64,000 nucleotides of DNA from NCBI GenBank assembly GCA_024280395.1, contig JAJRQG010000123.1, forward strand, positions 1 through 64,000, given 5' to 3'. The notes beneath the pieces are model-generated. The model was not told where the DNA came from. It ran no database searches and saw only the letters and a program-made list of their open reading frames with translations. The stretch comes from Gammaproteobacteria bacterium. Lineage in GTDB: Bacteria > Pseudomonadota > Gammaproteobacteria > Xanthomonadales > Marinicellaceae. Positions 21,059-30,935 of the stretch are shown here, in pieces (within the stretch, counting starts at the first letter, position 1; every line of letters starts with the position of its first letter). Position numbers and translations under genes: made by a program.

Positions 21059-22777
21059 CTATTTAGTACACTCAATAAACCTACCAGAGAGGTGTCCTAT
21101 TCCTTCGTTGTAGCCAAATTTTCCAGTGGATGTGTAGTATCCGTATAGCCTGCAATTTTTTTCTCTTATGCTGTCAGCATTTCTTTGGCGGTGGAAGTCT
21201 TTCCAGCTGCCTGTTTTTTTGTAGGGAGCAGTGGCATTTAGCGTGTTATAAGAATTTAATGCCAATGCGTGTTCTTGTTGAATGGCTTTTTTGTACCAGA
21301 TATTGGCATCGAATTTTGACTTTTTGAAAAATTCACCATGATGATACATATAACCTATCTTATATTGGGCGTTGGCATCGCCTTGCTCTGCAGCTTTTTG
21401 GTACCATTTTGAGGCTTTGTAGAAATCTTTCTCAACTTTGATGCCTTTATAATACATACTGCCCAAATGTAATTGGGAATTGAGATGCCCCATTGATGCT
21501 GATTTTACAAACAAAGACACGGCTGAATTGATTTGTCCATTGTTTTCAAGCGTAAATCCTTGTTGGTATATTTTCTGTTCTTCATCGGCCAGCAATTGGT
21601 ATCTGTTTTGTGCTTGTTGGTGGCCTTGTTGTGCTGCTTTTAAGTACCAAGATTTAGCCAACCATCTTGCTTTATTTCCCATGCCCAATCCTTTTTCATA
21701 AAAATACCCCACTTTAAACTGTGCCAGAGAATTTTCGCTATTTGTGGCTTGTTTATAGAGTGTCAGTGCTTGAGAATAACTTTGTTTAACACCTGTTCCT
21801 GTTTCATACATATCAGCCAAAGTCATCATGGCATAGACATTGCCTTGTTTGGCTGATTTTGTGTACCATGTAATTGCTTGTGGTAGTGACTGTAGAACGC
21901 CTTGCCCGATTTGATAGTAACGACCCAAGCTATACTGGGCATTGGTATGACCATTTTCAGCGGCTTTTTGAAACCATTGTGCGGCTTTTTGATAGTCTTT
22001 TTTGGATTCATTAAGTTTGGCGAAATATATTTGTGCATCGCCATTGTCTTTGTCAGCGGCCAATTGGAATAGGAAGTCCATTTTGCTCAAGTCTTTTTCC
22101 TTAACTGCAAGCACGGCTTGATCATAAAGTTGTTGTCCATTTAACTGGTCATACTCTTGAAGGGCGGCTGTGGTTTTCCAAAAAGCATCTGATTTTTTAT
22201 CAGGTCGTGCGACCAAACCATTTTCATAGATATGTTTTAATCTAACACGGGAAAAATTGTCTTGCTCTTTTGCCAAATTGTACCAATAAACAGCCTTCTC
22301 ATAAGACTGAGTCGTAATTCTGCCATTTTCGTAGGCTTCGCCCAGAGAACTTTGTGCTTTGATGTATCCATTACTTCCCGCTACTTCTAACCAGTAAATG
22401 GCTTTTGTGCCACTCTTTATGCTGTCTTCTCCGTAGATATATTTTATACCCAAATCGTACTGGGCATAGACTAGACCTTGTTGTGCTGCTTTTAACATCC
22501 ATTTTATTGCTGTTGTTTCAGAACGGCGTTTAAATTTATTTTCCCCGTATAAAACCCCTAAATTATAATCACCTAAAATATTTTGATTTCTGGAAGCTTT
22601 TAGAAAATATTTTTCGGCTTTGTCATATTGCAATTTATTGACGGCTTTAATGCCTTTTTTTATGTTGCTGTTTTTTGTCAATAAATTTACTTGTTGGCTT
22701 GTTAGGTTATTTATCGGTGCTTCTGCAGATACCGTAGTTAACATAAGTATCATGAATGTTATTGGAATATGCTTCAT
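21059..22777 (-). CDS. Sel1-like repeat (SLR/TPR) protein, secreted
   Basis: Many A..WY.KAA.QG.A.AQ..LG..Y..G repeats; signal peptide. Confidence 0.9.
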   Translation of the reverse strand: MKHIPITFMILMLTTVSAEAPINNLTSQQVNLLTKNSNIKKGIKAVNKLQYDKAEKYFLKASRNQNILGDYNLGVLYGENKFKRRSETTAIKWMLKAAQQGLVYAQYDLGIKYIYGEDSIKSGTKAIYWLEVAGSNGYIKAQSSLGEAYENGRITTQSYEKAVYWYNLAKEQDNFSRVRLKHIYENGLVARPDKKSDAFWKTTAALQEYDQLNGQQLYDQAVLAVKEKDLSKMDFLFQLAADKDNGDAQIYFAKLNESKKDYQKAAQWFQKAAENGHTNAQYSLGRYYQIGQGVLQSLPQAITWYTKSAKQGNVYAMMTLADMYETGTGVKQSYSQALTLYKQATNSENSLAQFKVGYFYEKGLGMGNKARWLAKSWYLKAAQQGHQQAQNRYQLLADEEQKIYQQGFTLENNGQINSAVSLFVKSASMGHLNSQLHLGSMYYKGIKVEKDFYKASKWYQKAAEQGDANAQYKIGYMYHHGEFFKKSKFDANIWYKKAIQQEHALALNSYNTLNATAPYKKTGSWKDFHRQRNADSIREKNCRLYGYYTSTGKFGYNEGIGHLSGRFIECTK

Positions 22778-23277
22778 TGTGTAAAAGTGTTTTTGATTAA
22801 CATTTGAGATTCTGTATTAAAGCCATCGTCGCTGTAATTTTGATAAAAACTGGGTAAGCTTGCTGTAGCAATAATTTCCGCACCAAAATAAGGCAACATT
22901 TTTTGTGCGGCGGCTAAGGCTGAGGCACCACCACCTTTTCCAGGAGAAGTGCTGAACAAAGTTATTTTTTTATTGTCCATAAATTTGTGATTGTGTCTTG
23001 ATAACCAATCCATTATATTTTTGAAAAAAGCAGACATATTGCCATTATGTTCGCAAACTGAGATGATGAAATAATCGGCTGTTGCTAATTTGGCATCAAG
23101 TTTTTTTACGGCCTCAGGGATACCTTTATCCTCCTCAATGTCCATACTATACATGGGAATATTGTAATTTGTTAAGTGAATAATTTCTACTGAGTCTATT
23201 TGTGAAGCGGCATAGTAAATAAGTTTTTGATTAATGGACTTTGAGCTGTTTGAACCAGCAAATGCAATTGTTTTCAT
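22774..23277 (-). CDS. NADPH-dependent FMN reductase family protein
   Basis: KTIAFAGSNSSKSINQKLI, HNGNMSAFFKNIMDWLSR, FSTSPGKGGGASAL. Confidence 0.9.
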   Translation of the reverse strand: MKTIAFAGSNSSKSINQKLIYYAASQIDSVEIIHLTNYNIPMYSMDIEEDKGIPEAVKKLDAKLATADYFIISVCEHNGNMSAFFKNIMDWLSRHNHKFMDNKKITLFSTSPGKGGGASALAAAQKMLPYFGAEIIATASLPSFYQNYSDDGFNTESQMLIKNTFTQ

Positions 23278-23468
23278 CTTAATACCGTATGGGTTGATTG
23301 AGTATATTGTAGCATTATTTTTGGTTTTGAAAAGTGAAAGTGTTTGCAGACTTATCTGCGACTTGTTAGAAGGTTGAAAATCCTGTTCAAAGTAAGGTTT
23401 CTTTTATTGCTATCTGAGATAAATGATTCGGATATTATGTTCCTGTGTGCAAATATATTTTTCATCAA

Positions 23469-23494
23469 AAAAGCCGTTCCAGTGAACGGCTTTT
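23469..23494 (-). terminator. Terminator downstream of rne
   Basis: AAGCCGTTC-cagt-GAACGGCTTTT hairpin with A/T flanks. Confidence 0.8.
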
Positions 23495-23519
23495 GGGTTG
23501 ATTTGAGATTTAAGAAATA

Positions 23520-26414
23520 TTAAATATCAAAGTCGATGCCGCTTGTAGGATCTGGCATTTTCTTTTTAGGCTTTGGTGGCATTTTCGGTTTGGTTTCGGC
23601 CAAATTAGCTACCTTTGGTTTTTCTACTTTAGGTTTCTCAACTTTAGGCTTCTCTATTTTCTTTTGAACATCTTTTGTTTTTTTAAGTTTTACTTTTTCA
23701 ATTTTAGGTTTGATTTCAGAAGTTGCCTTCTTAGCAGGTTGTTTCTTGACTTTTACCTGTGTAGGTTTGGATTCAACTTGTAGCTGTTCTTTCTTAACTG
23801 GTTTTTTGTTTTCAGTTTTGACTTCAGGCTTTGGGGTATCTTTTTTTACAGGTTTTGCTTTGAGCTTCTCATTCGCCAGGGCTTCTTTAGCTTCGGATTT
23901 AGGTTTTTCATCCTTTTTAGTTCTTGCTTCAGATTTTGGCTTTGTTGCGTTTTTTGAAGCGGCTTGTTTATTTTTATCTTTATTTTCAGATTTTTTTTCA
24001 ACCTTGGCTACAGGTTTCTCTTGCTTTCCTGTCTCATTTACAGCAATTGGTTTTGGTTTGTCAGTTTTCTGATCTGCTTTATCTACAGTTTTTTCTGTAT
24101 TTGCTTTGTCGTCAACTTTTTTTGGCGCTTTGTCCTTTACTACTTTGGTCTCGACATTTACTGTGGTTTCTATTGTTGGCTTAGACTCCTGCTCTTTTTT
24201 ATCCTGCTTAGTGGGTGTTGGTACATCTGGTTTTTCACTTTTAGCTGTGGATTTAACCTCTTTGCCTGTATTGCCCTCAACTGTTTTTTTGCTTGTATCG
24301 TTGCCTTCATTTTTTGCTTTGTTGGCTGCATAAGATGCCACGCTGCCTAACGGACGCTGCAATATTTGTTCATTGGCCTTGGTATCTTCAGTTACAACAT
24401 CATTGTTTTTCTGTTGCTTCGGCAAATTGTTCTTATTAGGCGCCTGCTTGTTATTTTGAGCTTGCTGTGCTTTGTTTGCCTGATTAGGTTGTTGTTTATT
24501 GTGCTGTGGCTTCGTAGGCTGTTGTTGATTATTTTGCTTATTCTTATTTTGGTTATTTTTATTGTTATTGTGTTGTGTTTTTTTGTTTTGTTGCTTGGTG
24601 CCACCTTGTTTGTTTTTATTTTGATTGTTGTGCTGTGGTTTCTTGTGCTGCGGTTTTTTATGGGTATTTTTTTGATTATTATGTTGCGGTTTTTTCTTCG
24701 CAGGTGTGTTCTTTTTGTTCCTCTTTTTGCTTGGTTGACTATTGGAAGTAAACAAATTTTTCAACCAATCAACTACTCCACCTTGTTGTTTTCTAACGGG
24801 AGCTTGTGATTCAGGAACTATCACATCAACTGCCGCAACTTGTCTTTGTTGATGATCGCCTTTTGTTGCTTTTGTTTCTGCTTCTTCTTCATTGTCAGGT
24901 TTTTTGAGCACGATATTGTTACTGTCAACACTGTTGGCTTCAGACTTTTTCAATCGTTCTATATCAAACTGTGGTGTTTGATAAAACTCATTGGCAACGA
25001 CCAACATTGGTACATGGTGTCTTGATTCTAGATCTGCCATTTCTTGGCGTTTTTCATTGGTGATAAAATTGGCCACTTTGGTTGGCACTTGAGCTATAAT
25101 CTTTCCTGTACCTGGTTTCTGTGCTTCTTCTTCCATGATGCGTAAAATTGAAACCGATAGTGATTCAATATTGCGGATAAATCCGTGCCCTGAACATCTA
25201 GGACAGGCGAATTGACTGGTTTCGTTAATTGATGAACGAAGTCTTTGGCGTGACATTTCTAACAAACCAAATCGTGAGATTTTACTGGTTTGAATTCTTG
25301 CTCTGTCATTGCTTAATGCGTCATCCAGTTGTAGTTCAACTGATCTTTGGTTTTTGTGGTTGCGCATATCGATGAAATCGATAACAACCAATCCGCCCAA
25401 ATCGCGTATGCGCAATTGTCTTGCGATTTCATCGGCTGCTTCAAGGTTGGTGTTTAATGCTGTTTCTTCAATATCAGATCCTTTGGTTGCCCTTGCTGAG
25501 TTGATGTCAATAGCAATCATGGCTTCTGTTTGGTCGATTACTATAGATCCACCAGATGGCAATCGCACTTCTCTTGAGAATGCGGATTGTATTTGTCCTT
25601 CAATTTGATAGCGAGAAAACAAGGGTGTTGAATCATTGTAGTAAGATAACTTTTTAAGGTTATGCGGCATGACTTGTTGCATGAAATCGCGAGTTTTTTC
25701 ATATAACTCCTTATTGTCAATTAAAATTTCACCAATATCAGGGCGTAAATAATCTCTTATTGCTCTTGTGGAGATATCACTTTCTTTGTATAGAAAACAA
25801 GGGGCTTTCCGATTTGCTGCGGCGGCATTAACAGCCGTCCAAACTTGATCTAGATAGTTCAAATCCCACTCAAGTTCTTCAGCAGTTCTGCCGATTCCTG
25901 CGGTTCTGACGATGACACCAGAGTTCTTAGGGTGCTTTACGTTTTTAAGAACGGCTTTAAGATCTTGACGGGCTTTGCCTTCAATTCTGCGTGAAATTCC
26001 ACCACCTTTGGGATTTTCTGGCATGTAAACTAAGTATCGTCCAGCAAGGCTAATATAGGTACTGATAGCAGCTCCTTTATTGCCACGCTCTTCCTTGTTG
26101 ACTTGGATGATGACTTCTGTTCCTTCTTTTACAGCGACAGCTATCGGAGGCCTTTCTTTCATCTTGTTGGCGGCAGCTGTGTAGTAGTTTCTGCTGATTT
26201 CTTTGTAGGGTAAAAACCCATGGCGATTTGAGCCGTAATCAACAAATGCTGCTTCTAAACTGGGTTCTACACGGGTAATTTTGCCTTTGTAAATATTCCC
26301 TTTTTTGCGTTCTTGTCCTGGGATGTCGATATCAAGGTTGTATAGTTTTTGACCATCGGCGAGTGCAACACGTATTTCTTCTGAGTGAGTTGCATTGATT
26401 AACATTCTTTTCAT
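23520..26414 (-). CDS. rne: Ribonuclease E with long low-complexity C-terminal region
   Basis: MKRMLINATHSEEIRVALADGQKLYNLDIDIPG, S1 domain, VVIDFIDMRNHKNQRSVE, CPRCSGHG zinc-link; divergent from rluC. Confidence 0.97.
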   Translation of the reverse strand: MKRMLINATHSEEIRVALADGQKLYNLDIDIPGQERKKGNIYKGKITRVEPSLEAAFVDYGSNRHGFLPYKEISRNYYTAAANKMKERPPIAVAVKEGTEVIIQVNKEERGNKGAAISTYISLAGRYLVYMPENPKGGGISRRIEGKARQDLKAVLKNVKHPKNSGVIVRTAGIGRTAEELEWDLNYLDQVWTAVNAAAANRKAPCFLYKESDISTRAIRDYLRPDIGEILIDNKELYEKTRDFMQQVMPHNLKKLSYYNDSTPLFSRYQIEGQIQSAFSREVRLPSGGSIVIDQTEAMIAIDINSARATKGSDIEETALNTNLEAADEIARQLRIRDLGGLVVIDFIDMRNHKNQRSVELQLDDALSNDRARIQTSKISRFGLLEMSRQRLRSSINETSQFACPRCSGHGFIRNIESLSVSILRIMEEEAQKPGTGKIIAQVPTKVANFITNEKRQEMADLESRHHVPMLVVANEFYQTPQFDIERLKKSEANSVDSNNIVLKKPDNEEEAETKATKGDHQQRQVAAVDVIVPESQAPVRKQQGGVVDWLKNLFTSNSQPSKKRNKKNTPAKKKPQHNNQKNTHKKPQHKKPQHNNQNKNKQGGTKQQNKKTQHNNNKNNQNKNKQNNQQQPTKPQHNKQQPNQANKAQQAQNNKQAPNKNNLPKQQKNNDVVTEDTKANEQILQRPLGSVASYAANKAKNEGNDTSKKTVEGNTGKEVKSTAKSEKPDVPTPTKQDKKEQESKPTIETTVNVETKVVKDKAPKKVDDKANTEKTVDKADQKTDKPKPIAVNETGKQEKPVAKVEKKSENKDKNKQAASKNATKPKSEARTKKDEKPKSEAKEALANEKLKAKPVKKDTPKPEVKTENKKPVKKEQLQVESKPTQVKVKKQPAKKATSEIKPKIEKVKLKKTKDVQKKIEKPKVEKPKVEKPKVANLAETKPKMPPKPKKKMPDPTSGIDFDI

Positions 26415-26977
26415 TGTATTGTAAGTTCCTGTTTTTAATGCAAAAATTACAATAATATAGAATTGTACCTTTCAATGTACAAGTTGATAATTGGTTGCGC
26501 ATGGCATTGGAATACATATTCCAAGTTTATCGTAAGGGTGTTTTGTTATAAACCCTTGTCTTAGCCATTTATTTTTTAAGCGCTTAAAATTGTTAGCACT
26601 ATTTTCCAATATTAAAAGCAATTCCATTGCCTTTTTTTAAAATTATATTATTGTTTTTTGCATTTATTTATTAAAATGCTGATGTAGTTTTTGTCTTGAT
26701 CATTAAGTCGGATTGCTTAGCTCATTTTGCACCGTCTAATAATTTAGACTCAACCTGTGTCTTTGGGTTGGTGGCTTCCTGCCTTGCTAATCTTTCTAAC
26801 TAAATAAGAGTTTTGTCTTTCTCAAAATCAAGTGATTTATTACATCAAAAGTTTTAGGATTTATTCTTTTAAACCCTTTGTAAATTTGTTTTTGTATTTT
26901 ACTATTTAATTCTGTCTAAATAGAACGCGGAATGATAACATTTCTCGTTTAGTTAATATAGGGTAATTGTTGCTTTT

Positions 26978-27946
26978 ATGCAAAATAACCAAGAACAAAA
27001 TACCGAAGAAAATTTTAAAAACAAACAAGCAAAAAATATCTTTGTCGTCAAATCAGACAGTGATGGACAAAGGATAGATAATTTTTTGTTGAAAACCTTA
27101 AAAGAAGCAAGCAAATCAAATATTTATAAGCTTTTACGGAAAGGCCAAATACGAGTTAATGGCAAACGGACTAAGCCCATTTATCGCGTGTTAACCGATG
27201 ATGTTGTGCGTATTCCGCCATTTTTAATTCCTGATGAAAAAGGTGAATTGTTTATTAGTGACAACCTTCTGAATCAGGTTCGAGAGGCAATTATTTTCGA
27301 GAATAAGAATTTTGTTGTTATCAATAAACCCAGTGGTTTGGCAGTTCATTCAGGTACAGGTGTGCGTGTGGGTTTGATTGAAATAGCCAAAAAACACTTT
27401 GCAGATATTGATATTCAACTGGCCCACCGCCTTGACCGTGATACATCGGGTTGTGTGGTGCTAACTAAAAATCGCGATGCTTTGAATGATTTTAACACTC
27501 AATCCAAAGGAGATACCTTGATAAAAAAATATTCTGCATTGGTACAAGGTGTGATTAAAAATGATTTTATTGTTGAATTGTCCTTGGATACTTCTGCACG
27601 GCAAAATGGTGAGCGAACAGTTGAAGTCAGTGAGACAGGAAAATGGGCGAAGACAAAGTTTACTGTATCAGAATTTTATCAAGGAAAAGTTCCTGCTACA
27701 TTGTTACAATGCCAATTATTTTCAGGACGTACCCATCAAATACGTGTTCATGCCAGTGCAAGTGATTGCCCATTGGCTGGTGATCAGCGCTATGGAAACG
27801 GCAAGTTTAACAAAAAGATGCGTGATTTGGGTTTGAAACGATTGTTTCTTCATGCCGCCAGTATTCAATTCAAGGATGGAGATGAGTCAATTATTGTTAA
27901 TGCGGAATTACCGAATAAACTACAACAAGTTTTAGAGAAGTTATAA
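26978..27946 (+). CDS. rluC: 23S rRNA pseudouridine synthase RluC
   Basis: S4 domain; LAHRLDRDTSGCVVLTK, GRTHQIRVHASASDCPLAGDQRYG; next to rne. Confidence 0.92.
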   Translation: MQNNQEQNTEENFKNKQAKNIFVVKSDSDGQRIDNFLLKTLKEASKSNIYKLLRKGQIRVNGKRTKPIYRVLTDDVVRIPPFLIPDEKGELFISDNLLNQVREAIIFENKNFVVINKPSGLAVHSGTGVRVGLIEIAKKHFADIDIQLAHRLDRDTSGCVVLTKNRDALNDFNTQSKGDTLIKKYSALVQGVIKNDFIVELSLDTSARQNGERTVEVSETGKWAKTKFTVSEFYQGKVPATLLQCQLFSGRTHQIRVHASASDCPLAGDQRYGNGKFNKKMRDLGLKRLFLHAASIQFKDGDESIIVNAELPNKLQQVLEKL

Positions 27947-28972
27947 ATGTCAATCTACAATCACCGAGAGAATTACCCCAAGGGATCATTGGTTCAATTT
28001 GAAATCGAGTCAGAAATCCTCAAAGACAACCCTTTAAAAGATCCGCACACAAGAATTGTTTATGTGTATCTGCCAGCTGATTATGATGAAAAGGCGGTTG
28101 ACTTGCCAGTTATGTATTATTTAGCAGCTTATACCAATAGTGGCACTGGTGTGGTTGGGTGGAAAGCTTTTGGGGAAAATATTACTGAAAGATTAGATAG
28201 GTTGATAGCTGAAGGCAAGTTGGGACCAACTGTTGTAGTAATGCCTGATTGTTTCACCTGCTTGGGGGGCAACCAGTATATTGATTCACCCGCGATTGGC
28301 AATTATGCATCATTTATTGTAGAAGAAGTAGTGCCTGTTGTTGAAGAAAACTTTAGCATTAAAAAAGGCATGCAACATCGAGCCGTTTTAGGAAAATCAT
28401 CCGGTGGTTTTGCTGCGATTCGTTTTGCCATGGATTTTCCTGGATTTTGGGGAGCGGTCGCCAATCAGTCTGGTGATGCTGGATTTGATGTGTTGTATCA
28501 AAGAGACTTCCCGACGGTTGCCAATGTGTTGGCTAATTATAAAGGCGATATCAATCATTTTATTAAAAGATTTTGGAAGGCCAAGAAAACTAATGGTTCT
28601 GATATCTTAACTTTAATGATGATTTGTATGGCAGCCACTTATGATCCGCAAGATGAAATCGAACTGCCTTTTGATCTAAACACTTGTGAAATCAAACCTG
28701 AGAGATGGCAAAACTGGTTGGATAATGATCCTGTTAATTTGGTAAAACACAACATCAAAGCACTGCAACAACTCAATGGTTTGTTTATGGACTGCGGAAG
28801 TCGTGATCAGTTTATGATTCATTATGGTATGCGTAGATTGTCCAAACAATTGGAGAAATTCAATATCGAACACAGCTATGAAGAATTCAATGGCACACAC
28901 TCTAGTATTGATTACCGACTGGATATTTCATTGCCATATTTGTATGAAAAAATTAAGGTAAACTCGGAATAA
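27947..28972 (+). CDS. Esterase, alpha/beta hydrolase (esterase D-like)
   Basis: VLGKSSGGFAAIRFAMDFP nucleophile elbow-like, PVMYYLAAYTNSGTG, GTHSSIDYRLDISLPYLYEKI. Confidence 0.85.
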   Translation: MSIYNHRENYPKGSLVQFEIESEILKDNPLKDPHTRIVYVYLPADYDEKAVDLPVMYYLAAYTNSGTGVVGWKAFGENITERLDRLIAEGKLGPTVVVMPDCFTCLGGNQYIDSPAIGNYASFIVEEVVPVVEENFSIKKGMQHRAVLGKSSGGFAAIRFAMDFPGFWGAVANQSGDAGFDVLYQRDFPTVANVLANYKGDINHFIKRFWKAKKTNGSDILTLMMICMAATYDPQDEIELPFDLNTCEIKPERWQNWLDNDPVNLVKHNIKALQQLNGLFMDCGSRDQFMIHYGMRRLSKQLEKFNIEHSYEEFNGTHSSIDYRLDISLPYLYEKIKVNSE

Positions 28973-29092
28973 TATGGCGCCTAACTCGGATTAAGCTAGT
29001 GTGAAACTCGGATTAAGCTAGTGTGAAACTCGGATTAAAGATGTGTATAACTCGGATTAAAGACCTGTATAACTCGGATTAATGTTGTTATT
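28961..29092 (+). repeat. Six tandem 22-bp units aactcggattaa(n10)
   Basis: Units begin at 28961, 28983, 29005, 29027, 29049, 29071; unit 1 contains the esterase stop codon. Confidence 0.95.
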
Positions 29093-29136
29093 TTGGCCTT
29101 GCCAATGTATCATGTCCCTGATTCAAAGGGAAAAAT

Positions 29137-30387
29137 ATGTTTAAAAGAAATTTAGAAACCCTGATAAAAGAACTGTTAGATGAATTTAGGATTGTCTATT
29201 TAACAGGTCCGCGTCAGTCAGGAAAAACCACCTTGGTTCAATTAGTTGGAAAAAACTTAGATATGAGATACTTAACACTGGATGATAAGGCAGTATTATC
29301 AGCCGTAGAAAATGATCCGCAAAGTTTTATTCAATCATTTAAAAACCAAAATATTGTACTTGATGAATTCCAATATTCACCTCAACTCATTCCTGCAATT
29401 AAACAAGCATCAGACCAATTAAGCAATAAACACAAAGGAAAATTTTTATTAACGGGTTCTGCTGATATTTTCAAATCTGCAAAAGTTCAAGAAGCGTTAC
29501 CAGGTCACATGGCAAGATTGGAGTTGTATCCATTATCAATTTCTGAATTAACACAACAACCAATTAATATTATTGATTACTTGATTACTGGTCATTTTGA
29601 TAATGGCAGTGATTTAACCGTGTCAAAACAACAAGTCGCCGACTGGATAATTAATGGTGGTTATCCAGAAGTTCAGAGTAAAAGCCACAAAGGTCAATCA
29701 ATGTGGTTCAAGTCCTACTTGCAAGGCCGTTTGTTAAAAGATTTTGAAACTTTATATACTGCCCGAGGAGATTATCAAGCCAAATTGTCTGCATTGATTG
29801 CCTATTTGTCTGGTTTGTGTGGAAACCTGCTTAAATATGCCAATGTTTCAAATGATTTAGAAATAGATGATAAATCAGTGAAAACATACATTAATATATT
29901 AGAGTTGATGTTTATTGTGAAAACCGTACCAGCCTATTTAAAAAATAGAGCAAAAAGACAAGCAACAAGAATGCCTAAATTACACTTTGTCGATACGGGA
30001 TTAGCCTGTTATTTGTTGGGGCTGAAAAAGTATGAACAACTGGTTTATAGTCAATATTTTGGTGGTTTATTTGAGAATTTGGTTTTTATGGAGTTAACCA
30101 AGCATACGCAATGGGCTATAAATGATGTCTCACTTTATCACTTTAGGGATAAGCGTAAAAACGAAGTAGACATAGTATTGGAACAAAATAATGGTCAAAT
30201 AATTGGTGTAGAAATTAAAGCTTCTTCAACAGTTGGTATAAAAGATTTTAAAGGCTTAACTAAACTGGCTGAATTTGCCGGGAATAAATTTAGCCATGGC
30301 GTTGTGTTTTATACAGGTGCAAATATTTTACCTTTTCACCAAGGAGAAATTAAAATGTATGCTTTGCCGATTGGGTTGTTAAAATAA
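29137..30387 (+). CDS. AAA ATPase with DUF4143 C-terminal domain
   Basis: YLTGPRQSGKTTLVQLVG Walker A, IVLDEFQYSPQLIPAIKQ, FLLTGSADI, C-terminal NEVDIVLEQNNGQIIGVEIKAS (nuclease-like fold motif). Confidence 0.92.
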   Translation: MFKRNLETLIKELLDEFRIVYLTGPRQSGKTTLVQLVGKNLDMRYLTLDDKAVLSAVENDPQSFIQSFKNQNIVLDEFQYSPQLIPAIKQASDQLSNKHKGKFLLTGSADIFKSAKVQEALPGHMARLELYPLSISELTQQPINIIDYLITGHFDNGSDLTVSKQQVADWIINGGYPEVQSKSHKGQSMWFKSYLQGRLLKDFETLYTARGDYQAKLSALIAYLSGLCGNLLKYANVSNDLEIDDKSVKTYINILELMFIVKTVPAYLKNRAKRQATRMPKLHFVDTGLACYLLGLKKYEQLVYSQYFGGLFENLVFMELTKHTQWAINDVSLYHFRDKRKNEVDIVLEQNNGQIIGVEIKASSTVGIKDFKGLTKLAEFAGNKFSHGVVFYTGANILPFHQGEIKMYALPIGLLK

Positions 30388-30857
30388 TGGACATTAAAGA
30401 GTTGGTCAAGAGATTTGATAATGGTGTAACAGAAGATTATGGACATTATTGCCAAAAAGTTTGCAAACCCACTAAAAAAAGTATTCAAGTCATTAATCAA
30501 TACTTGGGTATGGAAGTTCCTAAATCATTGATTGAGTTTTTAAGACTAAGTCATACAGCAACTTCTTGGTTTGCAAGTTTTGGAGAGGACTTTAAAAATC
30601 CTGTGCATGTGTTGCAACGTAATCGTCGTTTAAGAAAAATTCGAAGAAGAGTTATTGGATGTAGAGGCAAATGGGAATATGTGTTTCCCAAAAATTTGGT
30701 CGCTTTTAATTTCGAATTTGATGGTGATAACTGTTGTTTTGATTTATCTAAATACAATAAAACAACAGGAGAGTATAAAATAGTGTACTGGGCGTCACCT
30801 CGAATTGTTGGAGATGAATACGATAAAGGCTTTCCGTCATTTATGAAAAAAGAATAA
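30387..30857 (+). CDS. SMI1/KNR4 (SUKH)-like protein
   Basis: INQYLGMEVPKSLIEFLRLSHTATSW..., LVAFNFEFDGDNCCFDLSKYNKTTGEYKIVYWAS pattern typical of SUKH proteins. Confidence 0.7.
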   Translation: MDIKELVKRFDNGVTEDYGHYCQKVCKPTKKSIQVINQYLGMEVPKSLIEFLRLSHTATSWFASFGEDFKNPVHVLQRNRRLRKIRRRVIGCRGKWEYVFPKNLVAFNFEFDGDNCCFDLSKYNKTTGEYKIVYWASPRIVGDEYDKGFPSFMKKE

Positions 30858-30935
30858 AAATATTTTAGAAGATAGCGTAATATATCAATTAACTTGGTGT
30901 AAAATTTAAATAACAATTCAACAAGGACTTAACCT

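Noticed and set aside
23710-24809. Several overlapping plus-strand ORFs (e.g. 23710-24072, 23964-24350, 24366-24809)
   Set aside because: Antisense to the low-complexity K/N/Q-rich rne tail; hydrophobic translations are artefacts of composition with no RBS or family signal
28961-29092. Possible CRISPR array
   Set aside because: 22-bp period leaves only ~10-nt variable parts, adjacent units are nearly identical, and no cas genes are present
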